Shown here: piece after piece, positions 1 to 8,177 of the stretch
Layout of the letters: every line of letters begins with the position of its first letter
Numbering within the stretch: the first letter of the stretch is position 1
Assembly: GCF_001424145.1 (NCBI RefSeq)
Contig: NZ_LMQM01000005.1
Location: 1-62,272, forward strand
Source: Chryseobacterium sp. Leaf404
Lineage (GTDB): Bacteria > Bacteroidota > Bacteroidia > Flavobacteriales > Weeksellaceae
DNA length: 62,272 bases
Direction: 5' to 3'
Notes under the pieces: generated by a model
What the model was told of the DNA's origin: nothing
Seen by the model: only the letters and a program-made list of their open reading frames with translations
Database searches by the model: none
Position numbers and translations under genes: made by a program

Positions 1-73
1 AGCGGAAGACGAGGGTCGAACTCGCGACATTCAGCTTGGAAGGCTGACGCTCTACCAACTGAGCTACTTCCGC
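1..73 (-). tRNA. tRNA-Gly (anticodon TCC)
   Basis: On the minus strand this folds as a complete 73-nt cloverleaf: 7-bp acceptor stem GCGGAAG/CTTCCGC, D-arm with AGCTCAGTTGG, anticodon loop CTTCCAA giving UCC, and T-arm with GTTCGACCC. CCA is not encoded. It is the last of three minus-strand tRNAs downstream of hpf and touches the left window edge. Confidence 0.95.
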
Positions 74-160
74 AATTTTGTTTCCAAAATTATTGGTAAC
101 GGTGTGCAAACTTAGAAAAATCTTCTGAGACCTGCAAGTTTTTTATTTGAATATAAACCG

Positions 161-239
161 TGGGGAGAGCAGGATTCGAACCTACGAAGCCGAAGCAACT
201 GAGTTACAGTCAGTCCCATTTAGCCACTCTGATCTCCCC
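161..239 (-). tRNA. tRNA-Tyr (anticodon GTA)
   Basis: Minus-strand cloverleaf with acceptor GGGGAGA/TCTCCCC and anticodon loop CTGTAAC (GUA). It has the extended variable arm (GCTTCGGCTTC region) that bacterial tRNA-Tyr carries, followed by T-arm GGTTCGAATCC. At 79 nt its length fits a class II tRNA. Confidence 0.93.
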
Positions 240-256
240 GAGTTTATATTAAAATG

Positions 257-330
257 AGCTTCCAGAGGGACTCGAACCCACGACCTGCTGATTACAAATC
301 AGCTGCTCTAGCCAACTGAGCTATGGAAGC
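257..330 (-). tRNA. tRNA-Thr (anticodon TGT)
   Basis: Minus-strand cloverleaf with acceptor GCTTCCA/TGGAAGC, D-arm AGCTCAGTTGG, anticodon loop TTTGTAA (UGU) and T-arm GGTTCGAGTCC. It is the first tRNA after hpf; Thr-Tyr-Gly probably form one transcript. Confidence 0.95.
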
Positions 331-439
331 CTAAATAAAAAAAGAATTCAAAAGATCGCTGTTCCTTTTTTGCGTGTGCAAATATAGAACGGATTTTTTG
401 AATTCTCAAACTTTTAGTATCTTTTTTTCAACTTTTTTA

Positions 440-730
440 TTAAGCCAGTTCTTTTTTCTTGATTAGCAGTTTCTTAGCTGTGTCTACGCACTGATCTAAA
501 CTTTCTTCAAATGTTGCGCAGGTCTTTTTCACAACAATATCGTCACCCGGAACAGCTAAAATAAGCTCTGTTGTTTTGTTTTCTCTGTCTGAAGCATTCT
601 CTACTTTCAAAAAAACCTTGCAATCGTGAATCTTGTCATAGAAAGTAGCAAGCTTGTTTACTTTTTTTTCGATGTGATCTTCTAGTGGCTCGTGTGGTGT
701 TAAACCAATTGACTGTACTGTGATCTTCAT
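440..730 (-). CDS. hpf: Ribosome hibernation/translation-inhibition factor, HPF/RaiA family (short form)
   Basis: 96-aa protein of the HPF/YfiA (RaiA) family, which binds the decoding region of idle 30S subunits and promotes hibernation in stationary phase. The start MKITVQSIGLTPHEPLEDHI, the central beta strand KVFLKVENAS and a lysine-rich C-terminal helix (AKKLLIKKKELA) fit the single-domain form. It lacks the C-terminal dimerisation domain of long HPF. Its start codon overlaps the xerC stop by 4 bp (ATGA), so the two genes are probably translationally coupled. Three tRNA genes follow on the same strand. Confidence 0.9.
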   Translation of the reverse strand: MKITVQSIGLTPHEPLEDHIEKKVNKLATFYDKIHDCKVFLKVENASDRENKTTELILAVPGDDIVVKKTCATFEESLDQCVDTAKKLLIKKKELA

Positions 731-1614
731 AATTCTTCTTTTTTTGCGGCTCGTGGATGAGCCAGATTAAACACTTTTTTTAGTTGCTCTATATTGGCAT
801 TCGTATAGACTTGAGTACTGGCAAGACTGGAATGGCCTAATATTTTTTTTACTTTTGAAATTTCTGCCCCATTATCTAAAACGTGTGTAGCAAAGCTGTG
901 TCTTAAAATATGCGGGCTTTTTTTCTCTTTGGATGTTACAAGACTAAGGTACTTATTAACGGTAAGGTAAACAAATTTTTCGGTGAGTTTTTTACCGTTT
1001 TTATTGACGAAAAAATAACTGCCAAAGTTTTCTTTTGGTTTTCTGATATTTAAATAATCAGATAAAAGTTGGGTAAGTTTATCCGAAATGGGAATGTAAC
1101 GTTCCTTGTTTCCTTTTCCTATGATCTTCAGCTCCTGTGCTCCTAAGTTTACATTTTCAAATATCAAGCCACAAAGTTCGGCTTTCCGTATGCCGGTTTG
1201 GTAAAGTATTTCGATGATGCAGTGTTCCAGCAGGTTGTCTGTTTCAAGAGAGATTTTCTCATCAAGATTTTTCATTTCATCACTTGAAATGGGAATTTGC
1301 TTTTCGGCATAAAACTTTAGCGAACTGATATTTTCTACAGGAGAGGTTGTAATTTCCTGAATCTTCAAAAAGAATTTATAGAAACTGCGCAGAGTGGAAA
1401 CTTTTCTGTTGATACTCCTTTTCGCGATATTTTTTTCGCTGAGCTCTACAATGAAATTACGGATGATTTTTTTGTCTGCTTTTAAAAGATTTTCTGAACC
1501 TTCTGTGCGAATATAAAATTCATAAAAATCTTCCAGATCTTTTTTGTAGCTCGTTACGGTGTGTGGAGAATAGCGTTTTTCGAACGATATGTACTGAAGA
1601 AATTTGTCAATCAT
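727..1614 (-). CDS. xerC: Chromosomal tyrosine recombinase, XerC/XerD family
   Basis: 295-aa site-specific recombinase expected to resolve chromosome dimers at dif. An N-terminal SAM-like DNA-binding domain (about residues 1-85; FEKRYSPHTVTSYKKDL) precedes the catalytic domain. The catalytic set is visible: Arg in TGIRKAEL, Lys in GKGNKERYIPI, His-Arg in HILRHSFATH, His in LGHSS and Tyr in QVYTNAN. An upstream in-frame ATG at 1641 exists, but MIDKFLQYI at 1614 matches the family N-terminus and was chosen. The gene overlaps hpf by 4 bp and lies 82 bp downstream of rpsU. This location is the ordinary chromosomal setting in flavobacteria, so it is not element-borne. XerC versus XerD cannot be decided here. 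Confidence 0.85.
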   Translation of the reverse strand: MIDKFLQYISFEKRYSPHTVTSYKKDLEDFYEFYIRTEGSENLLKADKKIIRNFIVELSEKNIAKRSINRKVSTLRSFYKFFLKIQEITTSPVENISSLKFYAEKQIPISSDEMKNLDEKISLETDNLLEHCIIEILYQTGIRKAELCGLIFENVNLGAQELKIIGKGNKERYIPISDKLTQLLSDYLNIRKPKENFGSYFFVNKNGKKLTEKFVYLTVNKYLSLVTSKEKKSPHILRHSFATHVLDNGAEISKVKKILGHSSLASTQVYTNANIEQLKKVFNLAHPRAAKKEEL

Positions 1615-1696
1615 AAAAAGGGGTGAAAACAAAAAATTCACTCAATAAATATAACTATTTAAAGAATGAATTTAGTATGCGAGTTAAGAAAATTTC

Positions 1697-1894
1697 TTAA
1701 GCCTGCTCTTCTTTGCTAAGATTTACTTGCTTGTAAGCAGCTTTAAGTCTTGCCTGTCTTAAAGTTACAGACGGCTTAATGAAGGCCTGTCTTGATCTTA
1801 ATTGACGAACAGTACCTGTTTTGTCAAATTTTCTCTTATATTTTTTAAGTGCTCTGTCGATAGACTCTCCGTCTTTTACTGGAATTATTAACAT
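1697..1894 (-). CDS. rpsU: 30S ribosomal protein S21
   Basis: 65-aa basic protein recognisable as bS21: MLIIPVKDGESIDRALKKYK, then RKFDKTGTVRQLR and the RQAFIKPSV segment. It is part of the 30S platform near the anti-Shine-Dalgarno end of 16S rRNA. It is first in the minus-strand group rpsU-xerC-hpf-tRNAs. Length and composition are normal for Bacteroidota S21. Confidence 0.93.
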   Translation of the reverse strand: MLIIPVKDGESIDRALKKYKRKFDKTGTVRQLRSRQAFIKPSVTLRQARLKAAYKQVNLSKEEQA

Positions 1895-2102
1895 AAATTA
1901 CATCTCATTTTGGATTGCAAAAATAGAAATTTATTATTGATTACCAAATTATTTCTAATTAAAAATTGATTTTATTTTAAATTCGTTTCAGATGTCTATT
2001 AAATTTAGCCTTCTATTAACCCCTAAACGTTATAATCTGATGAAATTCTCAAGATATTTTTAAGAAAGATAAATACGAATATTCGCCTTTGATTTTAACA
2101 GT

Positions 2103-2290
2103 AAAATCAACAGTTACTTTGTCATTCCGTAGGAAACCCAGCGAAGTGTTTCGAAGGAGTCAATCTAAAATGTTTTACTTAATCTATTGTTTACAATACT
2201 GACACTAAAATCAACAGTCAATCTGCCGTTCCGTAGGAAACCTAACGAAGTGTTTCGACGGAGTCAAACTAAACTGCTTTATCTCTATCA
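2103..2290. repeat. Two tandemly placed copies of a chromosomal intergenic repeat
   Basis: Two related segments begin at about 2103 and 2207, 104 bp apart. Each starts AATCAACAGT, then has CCGTAGGAAACC, then CGAAGTGTTTCG and GGAGTCAA. The CGAAGTGTTTCG part is nearly self-complementary. They look like dispersed flavobacterial intergenic repeats. The rest of the 571-bp gap between rpsU and ssrA holds no gene I can support. Confidence 0.6.
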
Positions 2291-2443
2291 TTTTTATGTT
2301 TCTTATGAAGTAACTATAAAATCAAGTTATAGCAAAGAGCTTATGCTCATAAAGTAATTGATTCAAAAAGTCTTTTTCAAATCAATTCTTTTGCCTGTTG
2401 TTCAAAGCTTTTTTAATATAAATAAAATGTAAACAAAAAATTG

Positions 2444-2451
2444 TATCTTTG
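2444..2451 (+). promoter_or_regulatory. Probable ssrA -7 promoter box
   Basis: TATCTTTG matches the Bacteroidota -7 consensus TAnnTTTG and lies 15 bp before the mature 5' end of tmRNA. Confidence 0.5.
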
Positions 2452-2466
2452 CCTTCACTTAAACAT

Positions 2467-2863
2467 GGGGTTGACTGGTTTCGACAGCAAGGTCAATGGG
2501 TAAGTAAGCATGCAGAGAACCGTAGCGCGATCTCTTAAATCCCTTGCTACAAAATTTTAACTGGCAACGAAGAGTTCGCTCTTGCAGCTTAATCCGAATA
2601 AAGTAAGATTCTAAGCGCTTTCCCGAAGATAGTAAGGAAGCAAGATGTCTCACAAATGCTCTGTTCTGCGGCGTTTGATTCTGAGATATAGTAATGCAGA
2701 AATAAGGTTTCGGAAGCTTCGGCTGAGACTCGAAAACCTCAGAAGATAAGCTGGAAGTTGGGTGTTTGCTCTCTGCCTCCAGTCTAAAACCAATAGTAAA
2801 ATAAGCATGTAGAAATCTTATGTATTGCTTGTTTGGACGAGGGTTCGAATCCCTCCAACTCCA
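2467..2863 (+). ncRNA. ssrA: tmRNA (ssrA), integration target
   Basis: One-piece tmRNA, about 397 nt, which rescues stalled ribosomes with SmpB. The 5' end GGGGTTGACTGGTTTCGACA pairs with 3' CAACTCC (2856-2862) to form the tRNA-like acceptor. The T-arm is GGGTTCGAATCC and CCA is not encoded. The tag reading frame starts with resume codon GGC at 2563 and runs to the TAA at 2590-2592, encoding GNEEFALAA. Its last bases, TCCCTCCAACTCCAC (2850-2864), are repeated at 27262-27276 and, with changes, at 54027-54039, so the gene is the attachment site for the elements to its right. The gene itself remains intact. Confidence 0.95.
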
Positions 2864-2864
2864 C
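2850..2864 (+). other. attL core of element 1 (tmRNA 3' end)
   Basis: 15-bp sequence TCCCTCCAACTCCAC, identical to 27262-27276. It marks the left boundary of the integrated array. The integrase gene and arm-like sites begin within 150 bp. Confidence 0.85.
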
Positions 2865-2877
2865 AACCCACGCAACA

Positions 2878-2906
2878 AAGCCACTTATCGCAAGTGGCTT
2901 TTTTAT
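2878..2906 (+). terminator. Intrinsic terminator directly after tmRNA
   Basis: A 9-bp perfect stem AAGCCACTT/AAGTGGCTT with a 5-nt loop is followed by TTTTATT. It lies inside element 1, so the element seems to supply the terminator that now ends ssrA. Confidence 0.85.
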
Positions 2907-3003
2907 TGCTTATAGTCTTCGAAAACCACACTCAAAGTACTATTAATAAAGCTTTTTATATTTGTTTCGGTTTTATGTTGTTTGTATTTGTTGCTGTAAT
3001 TAG

Positions 3004-3053
3004 TTACAAAATTTGCTACAAATACAAAACAAAACTATATTTGTAGTAAATAA
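3004..3053. promoter_or_regulatory. Integrase promoter overlapping arm-type repeats
   Basis: TTTG (3012-3015), a 20-bp gap and TATATTTG (3036-3043) form a good Bacteroidota promoter for the integrase. The same bases contain TACAAAATTTGCTACAA, repeated almost exactly near the right end (27205-27222), and an inverted ACTACAAATA. Integrase binding to these arm-type sites could repress its own promoter (inference). Confidence 0.55.
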
Positions 3054-3060
3054 TTCTGAT

Positions 3061-4359
3061 ATGGCTTTATCATTTTTCCTTAGAGGAACAAAAGATGTAA
3101 AAAAAATTTATGCATCTGTAAGCTACCTGCAGCATTCCATTAAAATTATCCGACCTACTCCATTTAGTGTGGATGTTGAGAACTGGAACCAAGAAGAGAA
3201 AAGAATGATTCTTTCAAAATCTGAAAAAGCCTTGCCTCGATATGACACGAACAAAAAGATCAAGGAAAATAAGATCTCTGACTTTAATACTAAATTTATT
3301 GAATACGAAGATAGTCTTTTAGATTACCTTGACCAATTAAAAAAAGAAGATTCCCTTACAGAAACTAAAATAAATCAATTCTTTGATGCAGATAAGGAAA
3401 GGAAAAACACACCTACTGATTTTAAAGGTTTTGTAGACTATTACTGTGAAATGAACATAGGAATTAAAGATGGTACAAAAAAAGTTTACAAAAGAACCAG
3501 AAACTTAGTCATGGCATTTAATCCTAAATTTAGAATTCAGGACATTGATGATCGATTCAAAAAAGATTTTGGAAATTTCCTTGACCATAATAATTATCAA
3601 AGATCATATATCCGCAAAACATTAAGTAATATCAGAGATTTTTGGAAGTATGCTAAAAGAAAAAAGATAAAAGTTTCAGATGATCCTGAATGGTGGGAAT
3701 TATCAAAAGATTTCCCCGATATAAACACTAATGATCCTGATGATCCATATTTAACGTGGAATGAGATCGAGTTATTAAAGAATATAGATTTACATACAGA
3801 TTATTTAGATAATGCCAGAGACTGGCTTCTTATAAGCTGTTGGACTGCTCAGAGAGTTTCTGATCTCATGAAATTTAATTTTGAAAAGGTTGTGACTGAT
3901 AGCAGCGGGGAAAAATATTTGAAAATTACGCAGGAAAAAACCAGTAAAGAGGTAACGATTCCATTATTTGCTGAAGTTGAAAGAATATTGAATAAGAGGA
4001 ATGGAAACTTTCCCAGAAAAATAAGTGATCAGAAATACAATGAATACATCAAAGAAGTTTGTGAAAAAGCACAAATTAATGATATTGTGTTTGCGCCCAA
4101 GTACAGACAGCCGGTTATTGTCAATAATAAGAAGGTTTACAGAAAAATAGTAGGTCATTTCCCAAAACACGAAGTGATTACTTCGCATGTTGGCCGCAGA
4201 ACATTTGTATCTCTATTTATAAATAATATTGATTTGGAATCTATAAGAAAGATCACCGGACATGGTCAAGATAAAATGATAGCTATTTACAATAAATTAA
4301 ATTCTTTAGAAAGAGCTGAATTTACAAAGGCTAAATTTAAAGATGCAGGTTTTCAATAG
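3061..4359 (+). CDS. Tyrosine integrase of element 1
   Basis: 432-aa phage-type tyrosine recombinase that should integrate and excise element 1 at the tmRNA 3' end. It has an N-terminal arm-binding region, a core-binding domain at about 130-210 (FKGFVDYYCEMN through NIRDFWKYAKRKK) and a catalytic domain. Catalytic residues visible are Arg in TAQRVSDL, Lys in TQEKTSKEVTIPL, His-x-x-Arg in SHVGRRTF, His in TGHGQ and Tyr in AIYNKLNS. A longer frame from a TTG at 3013 exists, but it would begin upstream of the TATATTTG promoter box, so ATG 3061 is used. The gene starts 197 bp from the att core and points into the element, the usual arrangement for tRNA/tmRNA-specific integrases. Confidence 0.9.
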   Translation: MALSFFLRGTKDVKKIYASVSYLQHSIKIIRPTPFSVDVENWNQEEKRMILSKSEKALPRYDTNKKIKENKISDFNTKFIEYEDSLLDYLDQLKKEDSLTETKINQFFDADKERKNTPTDFKGFVDYYCEMNIGIKDGTKKVYKRTRNLVMAFNPKFRIQDIDDRFKKDFGNFLDHNNYQRSYIRKTLSNIRDFWKYAKRKKIKVSDDPEWWELSKDFPDINTNDPDDPYLTWNEIELLKNIDLHTDYLDNARDWLLISCWTAQRVSDLMKFNFEKVVTDSSGEKYLKITQEKTSKEVTIPLFAEVERILNKRNGNFPRKISDQKYNEYIKEVCEKAQINDIVFAPKYRQPVIVNNKKVYRKIVGHFPKHEVITSHVGRRTFVSLFINNIDLESIRKITGHGQDKMIAIYNKLNSLERAEFTKAKFKDAGFQ

Positions 4360-4369
4360 TTTCTTAGTC

Positions 4370-4391
4370 GCGGAATCGCGGAAACGCGGAA
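4370..4391. repeat. Left copy of a 22-bp inverted repeat (GCGGAA-rich)
   Basis: Three consecutive CGCGGAA-like units; the 22 bases are an exact reverse complement of 27130-27151 near the other end of element 1. A further diverged unit lies at 4453-4467. The terminal location suggests binding sites for integrase, excisionase or a replication protein. Confidence 0.7.
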
Positions 4392-4590
4392 AAACAATAT
4401 AACATACTGTTAATCAGATTGTAATATTTCCGTATACTTCTCGGAATTAAAACGGAAAGCGCGGAAAACATTTATAAATTAAGAGACCCCATTTGTTAAC
4501 TACGGGTGTATATTGTTTGGTTTTGTGTAATAAAAACCGTTTTTAAACACAATAATTATTCATGCAACAAAAAATAACGCATTAAAACTG

Positions 4591-4825
4591 TTGCAAAATA
4601 AATTGTAGTAAAGTAACTTTGCTATCAAATAATTAGGAAGCCTTACTTCAAGTAAAGCTTTAAGTAAAAAAAAGCCCGACCTAAGCCGAGCGGAACAATT
4701 TAAAAATTGCGTTAGCGTATATTGCCTTGTAAAATCTCACCCTCACAAGTCAATATAAAAAGCAAAAGTACAAGTTTTTTCGCAAAGTCAAGGTAGGATA
4801 ATTGTTAAATCCAAACCAACCAAAA
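4591..4825 (+). promoter_or_regulatory. Promoter and structured leader upstream of HTH gene
   Basis: TTG (4591-4593) and TAACTTTG (4614-4621), 20 bp apart, form a promoter. The roughly 200-nt leader contains hairpins, for example AAGC-TTACT/AGTAA-GCTT (about 4637-4655) and CAATTT/AAATTG. The rest of the 466-bp gap (4360-4590) holds only the CGCGGAA repeats and an inverted TTGTAGTAAA. I see no gene. Confidence 0.45.
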
Positions 4826-5122
4826 ATGACTAAAGTACCTTTTGAGGAAATCCCAAGCATGTTACTTGTGATTAAAGAAACTCAACAATCAATTCAAAAA
4901 CAGCTTGCCGATTGGCAAAATGCTGTATCTCAAAATCTTCAAACCACTCAAAAAGAGTTCCTCACAAATGAGGAAACAGCTAATTTTCTTTCCATTGACA
5001 GAACAACACTTTGGAAGTGGGAAAAAAAAGGCTTAATACTATCCTGCCAAATTGAAGGCAGAAAGTATTACAAGTACGAGGACATTCGAAATCTTCTCAA
5101 TTCTACTCAGAGAAAGTCGTAA
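4826..5122 (+). CDS. Helix-turn-helix DNA-binding protein, excisionase-like
   Basis: 98-aa protein with an N-terminal helical region and a C-terminal MerR/AlpA-type winged HTH (NEETANFLSIDRTTLWKWEK, then GRKYYKYEDIRNLL). This is the helix_turn_helix_17/excisionase type that is common beside Bacteroidota integrases, where it acts as recombination directionality factor or regulator. A TTG 24 bp upstream extends the frame, but ATG 4826 gives the more natural start. It is first in the rightward gene series HTH-DUF3987-DUF6371-small-tape measure. A similar protein occurs in element 2 (51540-51842). Confidence 0.75.
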   Translation: MTKVPFEEIPSMLLVIKETQQSIQKQLADWQNAVSQNLQTTQKEFLTNEETANFLSIDRTTLWKWEKKGLILSCQIEGRKYYKYEDIRNLLNSTQRKS

Positions 5123-5200
5123 TAAATTTTGCAAATCTTCAGATTTTATTGATAAATAGAATCTCATGGTTTGTTGTAACAATAATCAAAAACGACTAAA

Positions 5201-6550
5201 ATGAGGGAAAACTTAAATTCTTTTGTATCTGAAATAAGAGATACACTTGAAAAAGACAGCTTTCCGACGGAAGTTTTCCGATGCAAAGTTATGCAGAGAA
5301 TATTTTCTGAAACGCGAAAGAACTGTTATAATGCCGATTATTCCGCAGGATACATATTGCCTGCATTCGGAACGCAAATAGGCAATTCATGTAAGCTTAG
5401 AATAAAAAGTGGTTATGAAGAGTGCGCTATAATTTACAGTATAGTTGTGGGTAATTCCGGCTCTGGGAAATCCACTCCTTCTGGATTCGCTCAAAAACCT
5501 TTTTTCAAAAAAGACAAGCAAAACATTATAGAATACAATGAAAGGTTTATCATTTACGAGGAAAACCAAGCACTTAAAAAAAATGACAGATTAGATATTC
5601 CTAAGCCTAAACTTGTGAAGACTTTAATGTCTGATTTTACTATTGAATCCGTTGCTGTAAGGCACTTAGATAATCCGAATGGGTTGTGGATTCATGTTGA
5701 TGAAATTCCGGGTTTATTTGGATCATTTGGAAAATATAGTCAAGGGCAAGGAAATGATCAGCAGGTGATCATGCAAATATTCAGTCAGCAAGCTATAAAT
5801 AAAGATAGGGTTTCGGGTGGTGCCATTCTGATAGAAAAGCCACATGTGTGCATTTCTGGGGGGATTCAAACCAAAGTATTTGAGAAAATTTTCAAGTCAC
5901 GAATCGACGATGGAATGATGGCTCGATTCTTAATCTTTAAACCAACAAATCAACACGTTCCAAAATTAACAGATGACGAAATGGATGTAAGTGTTAATGA
6001 TGATTGGGCGCGTATAATGCATAATATAACCTACATAAATGGATCTCCAGAAAACCCCTTTATGTTTGAATATTCGGCTGAAGCATGGGAGAAGGTAAAG
6101 TTTTTTATAAATTCTCGTGAATTAAGCGATAACGAAGCAATAGCTTCTATCGATGCGAAACTAAATACTTATGTTCATCGATTAGCTTTGATTTTACATG
6201 TTGCTAATGGAGCCTATGATTGCAGTTTTCCAAAACAAATACCAGAATATGTAATTGATGATGTTATTCTGCTTTATAAATATTTTAGAAACAATGCAGT
6301 GGGTATGTTGGATAAAATGGAAATGGTCAAGCCGTACGATAAGCTTTCCGATGAAAAAAAGGAATTGTTCACGCTTTTGCCTGATTCATTCACAAGAGCT
6401 CAGGGTGTAGAGATAGCGGAAGGTAAGAAACTTCTTAAAAAAACTGCTGCCTATGCATTTTTTAAAAATAAAGAATTTTTTACTTCTGAGAAGATTCATG
6501 ATGTGGAATTAATTAAGAAAATTGTTGATAATGGAAGCAGCAGTTTATAA
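5201..6550 (+). CDS. DUF3987-type P-loop ATPase (replication helicase-like)
   Basis: 449-aa protein of the DUF3987 type, found in phages and mobile elements next to primase genes and believed to work in element replication. Walker A is GNSGSGKST at about residues 85-93 (with SIVVGNSG before it), and a Walker B-like HVDEIPG lies at about 164-170. The C-terminal third is helical. It overlaps the next gene by 20 bp, so the two are probably co-translated. Family assignment rests on motif pattern and context. The exact activity (helicase versus other ATPase) cannot be read from sequence alone. Confidence 0.75.
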   Translation: MRENLNSFVSEIRDTLEKDSFPTEVFRCKVMQRIFSETRKNCYNADYSAGYILPAFGTQIGNSCKLRIKSGYEECAIIYSIVVGNSGSGKSTPSGFAQKPFFKKDKQNIIEYNERFIIYEENQALKKNDRLDIPKPKLVKTLMSDFTIESVAVRHLDNPNGLWIHVDEIPGLFGSFGKYSQGQGNDQQVIMQIFSQQAINKDRVSGGAILIEKPHVCISGGIQTKVFEKIFKSRIDDGMMARFLIFKPTNQHVPKLTDDEMDVSVNDDWARIMHNITYINGSPENPFMFEYSAEAWEKVKFFINSRELSDNEAIASIDAKLNTYVHRLALILHVANGAYDCSFPKQIPEYVIDDVILLYKYFRNNAVGMLDKMEMVKPYDKLSDEKKELFTLLPDSFTRAQGVEIAEGKKLLKKTAAYAFFKNKEFFTSEKIHDVELIKKIVDNGSSSL

Positions 6551-7811
6551 AATAGTTTTGGATTGGAGCGCGAAAAAATTTCATTGCCCAGATTGCAATA
6601 AGCAAACTTTTGTAAAATTTAGAGACAGAGAATCCGGAGAATATTTAAGTTCAGAATATGGCAGGTGTGACAGAGAAATAAAATGCGGCTATTTTCTTCA
6701 GCCGGAAAGTGATAAAATACAATTGGCGCCAAGAAATAGTATATCTACTGTAAAGTATTACATACCGGATGAAATTTTAAATAGAACAATTAATAGTTAT
6801 GATCAAAATACGTTCTACAAAGCAGCAATAAATAAAGGTATAGATTCTAAGAAACTTATTAATGCATTTAAAATTTTTAAGATTGGAACTTTAACGAAAG
6901 GCAACTATCAAGGCGCAATTTGTATTCCCGTTATTGATAGGTATGGATTGATTCATGCCGTACAATGTAAATTATTTGATGCAAATTTTCATACCGTATC
7001 TACATACTGGCTTCATTTAATATTAAAAAAAGCCTATAAAATAGAGCCTCAATGGCTGAAAAATTACTCTACCAATGAAAAGAATATTTCATGTTTGTTT
7101 GGTGAACACCAACTAACAAATGATAGAGAGAGTCCAGTAATAATTGTTGAATCTCCGAAAAATGCGATTTTAGGAAGTGTTTTAATGCCAGAGTACATTT
7201 GGTTAGCTTCAATGAGTTTAAGCATGCTGAAGGCTGAAAAGTTATCTGTATTGAAAGGCAGAAAAGTTATTTTAATTCCTGATACATCAGCAGATTCAAA
7301 AGCATTTGATATTTGGGAAATTGAAGCGGAAAAAGCCTCAAAACTTTATTCTACTAATTTTAAAGTTAGTCGAGTTCTGGAAGATAAAATTTCAGAGCAA
7401 CAAAAAGCTGAAGGATATGATATTGCAGATTTTATCATTGATAACTTGCATTCAATTTCGGTAGATACAGAATCTAAACTACAGGAAAGCATGGACGAAA
7501 CTCCGTCTGTCGATTATCAAAATAATACGGCTCCACAAAATGGTGGATTTATTACTAATCAAGACATTACGAAAATTGAAAGAGTTAAAGAAGGCTTGCA
7601 AATAGATTCGGCTGAATTATCAGAATTAGCAAAACTAATTATTCCAGAAAATGACAGCCGAACCCAAAGAGAATTACTTATTTCCTTGAATGAGCTTCAA
7701 GGATTCAGTAGTAATGATGGAAAAGATTTACTTCTGATAATGCAGATGAAGCAAATAATTGACTATTCAAAAGCAGGATATTATTTCCTTGCTGATTCAA
7801 CACCATATTGA
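6531..7811 (+). CDS. Primase/Toprim-like protein with N-terminal zinc finger (DUF6371 type)
   Basis: 426-aa protein. An N-terminal zinc-finger-like stretch (FHCPDCNKQTFVKF ... GRCDREIKCGYF, about residues 14-50) precedes a Toprim-like region: AICIPVIDRYGLIHAVQCK, VIIVESPKNAILGSVL and RKVILIPDTSADSKAF. These correspond to the Glu and Asp positions of Toprim proteins. This is the Bacteroidota DUF6371 layout, usually next to DUF3987, and suggests priming of element replication. The frame extends to a TTG at 6522, but ATG 6531 (MEAAVYKIV) is preferred. It overlaps the preceding gene by 20 bp. Confidence 0.7.
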   Translation: MEAAVYKIVLDWSAKKFHCPDCNKQTFVKFRDRESGEYLSSEYGRCDREIKCGYFLQPESDKIQLAPRNSISTVKYYIPDEILNRTINSYDQNTFYKAAINKGIDSKKLINAFKIFKIGTLTKGNYQGAICIPVIDRYGLIHAVQCKLFDANFHTVSTYWLHLILKKAYKIEPQWLKNYSTNEKNISCLFGEHQLTNDRESPVIIVESPKNAILGSVLMPEYIWLASMSLSMLKAEKLSVLKGRKVILIPDTSADSKAFDIWEIEAEKASKLYSTNFKVSRVLEDKISEQQKAEGYDIADFIIDNLHSISVDTESKLQESMDETPSVDYQNNTAPQNGGFITNQDITKIERVKEGLQIDSAELSELAKLIIPENDSRTQRELLISLNELQGFSSNDGKDLLLIMQMKQIIDYSKAGYYFLADSTPY

Positions 7812-7828
7812 TTTTTAAATAACAAACA

Positions 7829-8050
7829 ATGACACAAGAACAATTTGACCCGAAAAATGTAATGAATAATCCCGAAGTAAGGGAAATGATTTTAAATCGA
7901 TTATCTCCGTCAGAGAGAGAGGAATTGGTTAACGGAAAGACATCCAGTAGTGCAGTTATGTATAAACTGAATAAAGTTAAGAATGAAGTATTATCTGAGC
8001 TTTTTCCGGATAGATATTTTGATCCTTCCGATCTAAACGAAATGAATTAA
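7829..8050 (+). CDS. Small protein of unknown function
   Basis: 73-aa charged, helical protein (MTQEQFDPKNVMNNPEVREM, with LSPSEREELVNG in the middle). I recognise no family. It follows the DUF6371 gene by 17 bp on the same strand and is followed by a hairpin, so it probably ends the replication operon. Expression is inferred from spacing only. Confidence 0.55.
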   Translation: MTQEQFDPKNVMNNPEVREMILNRLSPSEREELVNGKTSSSAVMYKLNKVKNEVLSELFPDRYFDPSDLNEMN

Positions 8051-8058
8051 TAATAAAT

Positions 8059-8086
8059 CGCCGGTGCTGAAATCACGGTACCGGCG
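8059..8086 (+). terminator. Hairpin after the replication genes
   Basis: CGCCGGT/ACCGGCG stem around a 14-nt loop. GC-rich for this region but without a strong T run, so it may be a weak terminator or an RNA structure separating the replication genes from the tape measure gene. Confidence 0.5.
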
Positions 8087-8177
8087 TTCATCAATCTAAA
8101 TATTGTTTAACCCTAAAAGAATATAAAAGCATGTACAGAAACGCATAAGGAGAAATCTTTATGATAAAAATGAAACA

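Noticed and set aside
2103..2290. Small RNA genes in the two chromosomal repeats
   Set aside because: No promoter or terminator around them; dispersed repeats are the simpler explanation.
2825..3046. Plus-strand 73-codon frame across the end of ssrA
   Set aside because: It lies over the tmRNA acceptor, the terminator and the integrase promoter; composition is not protein-like.
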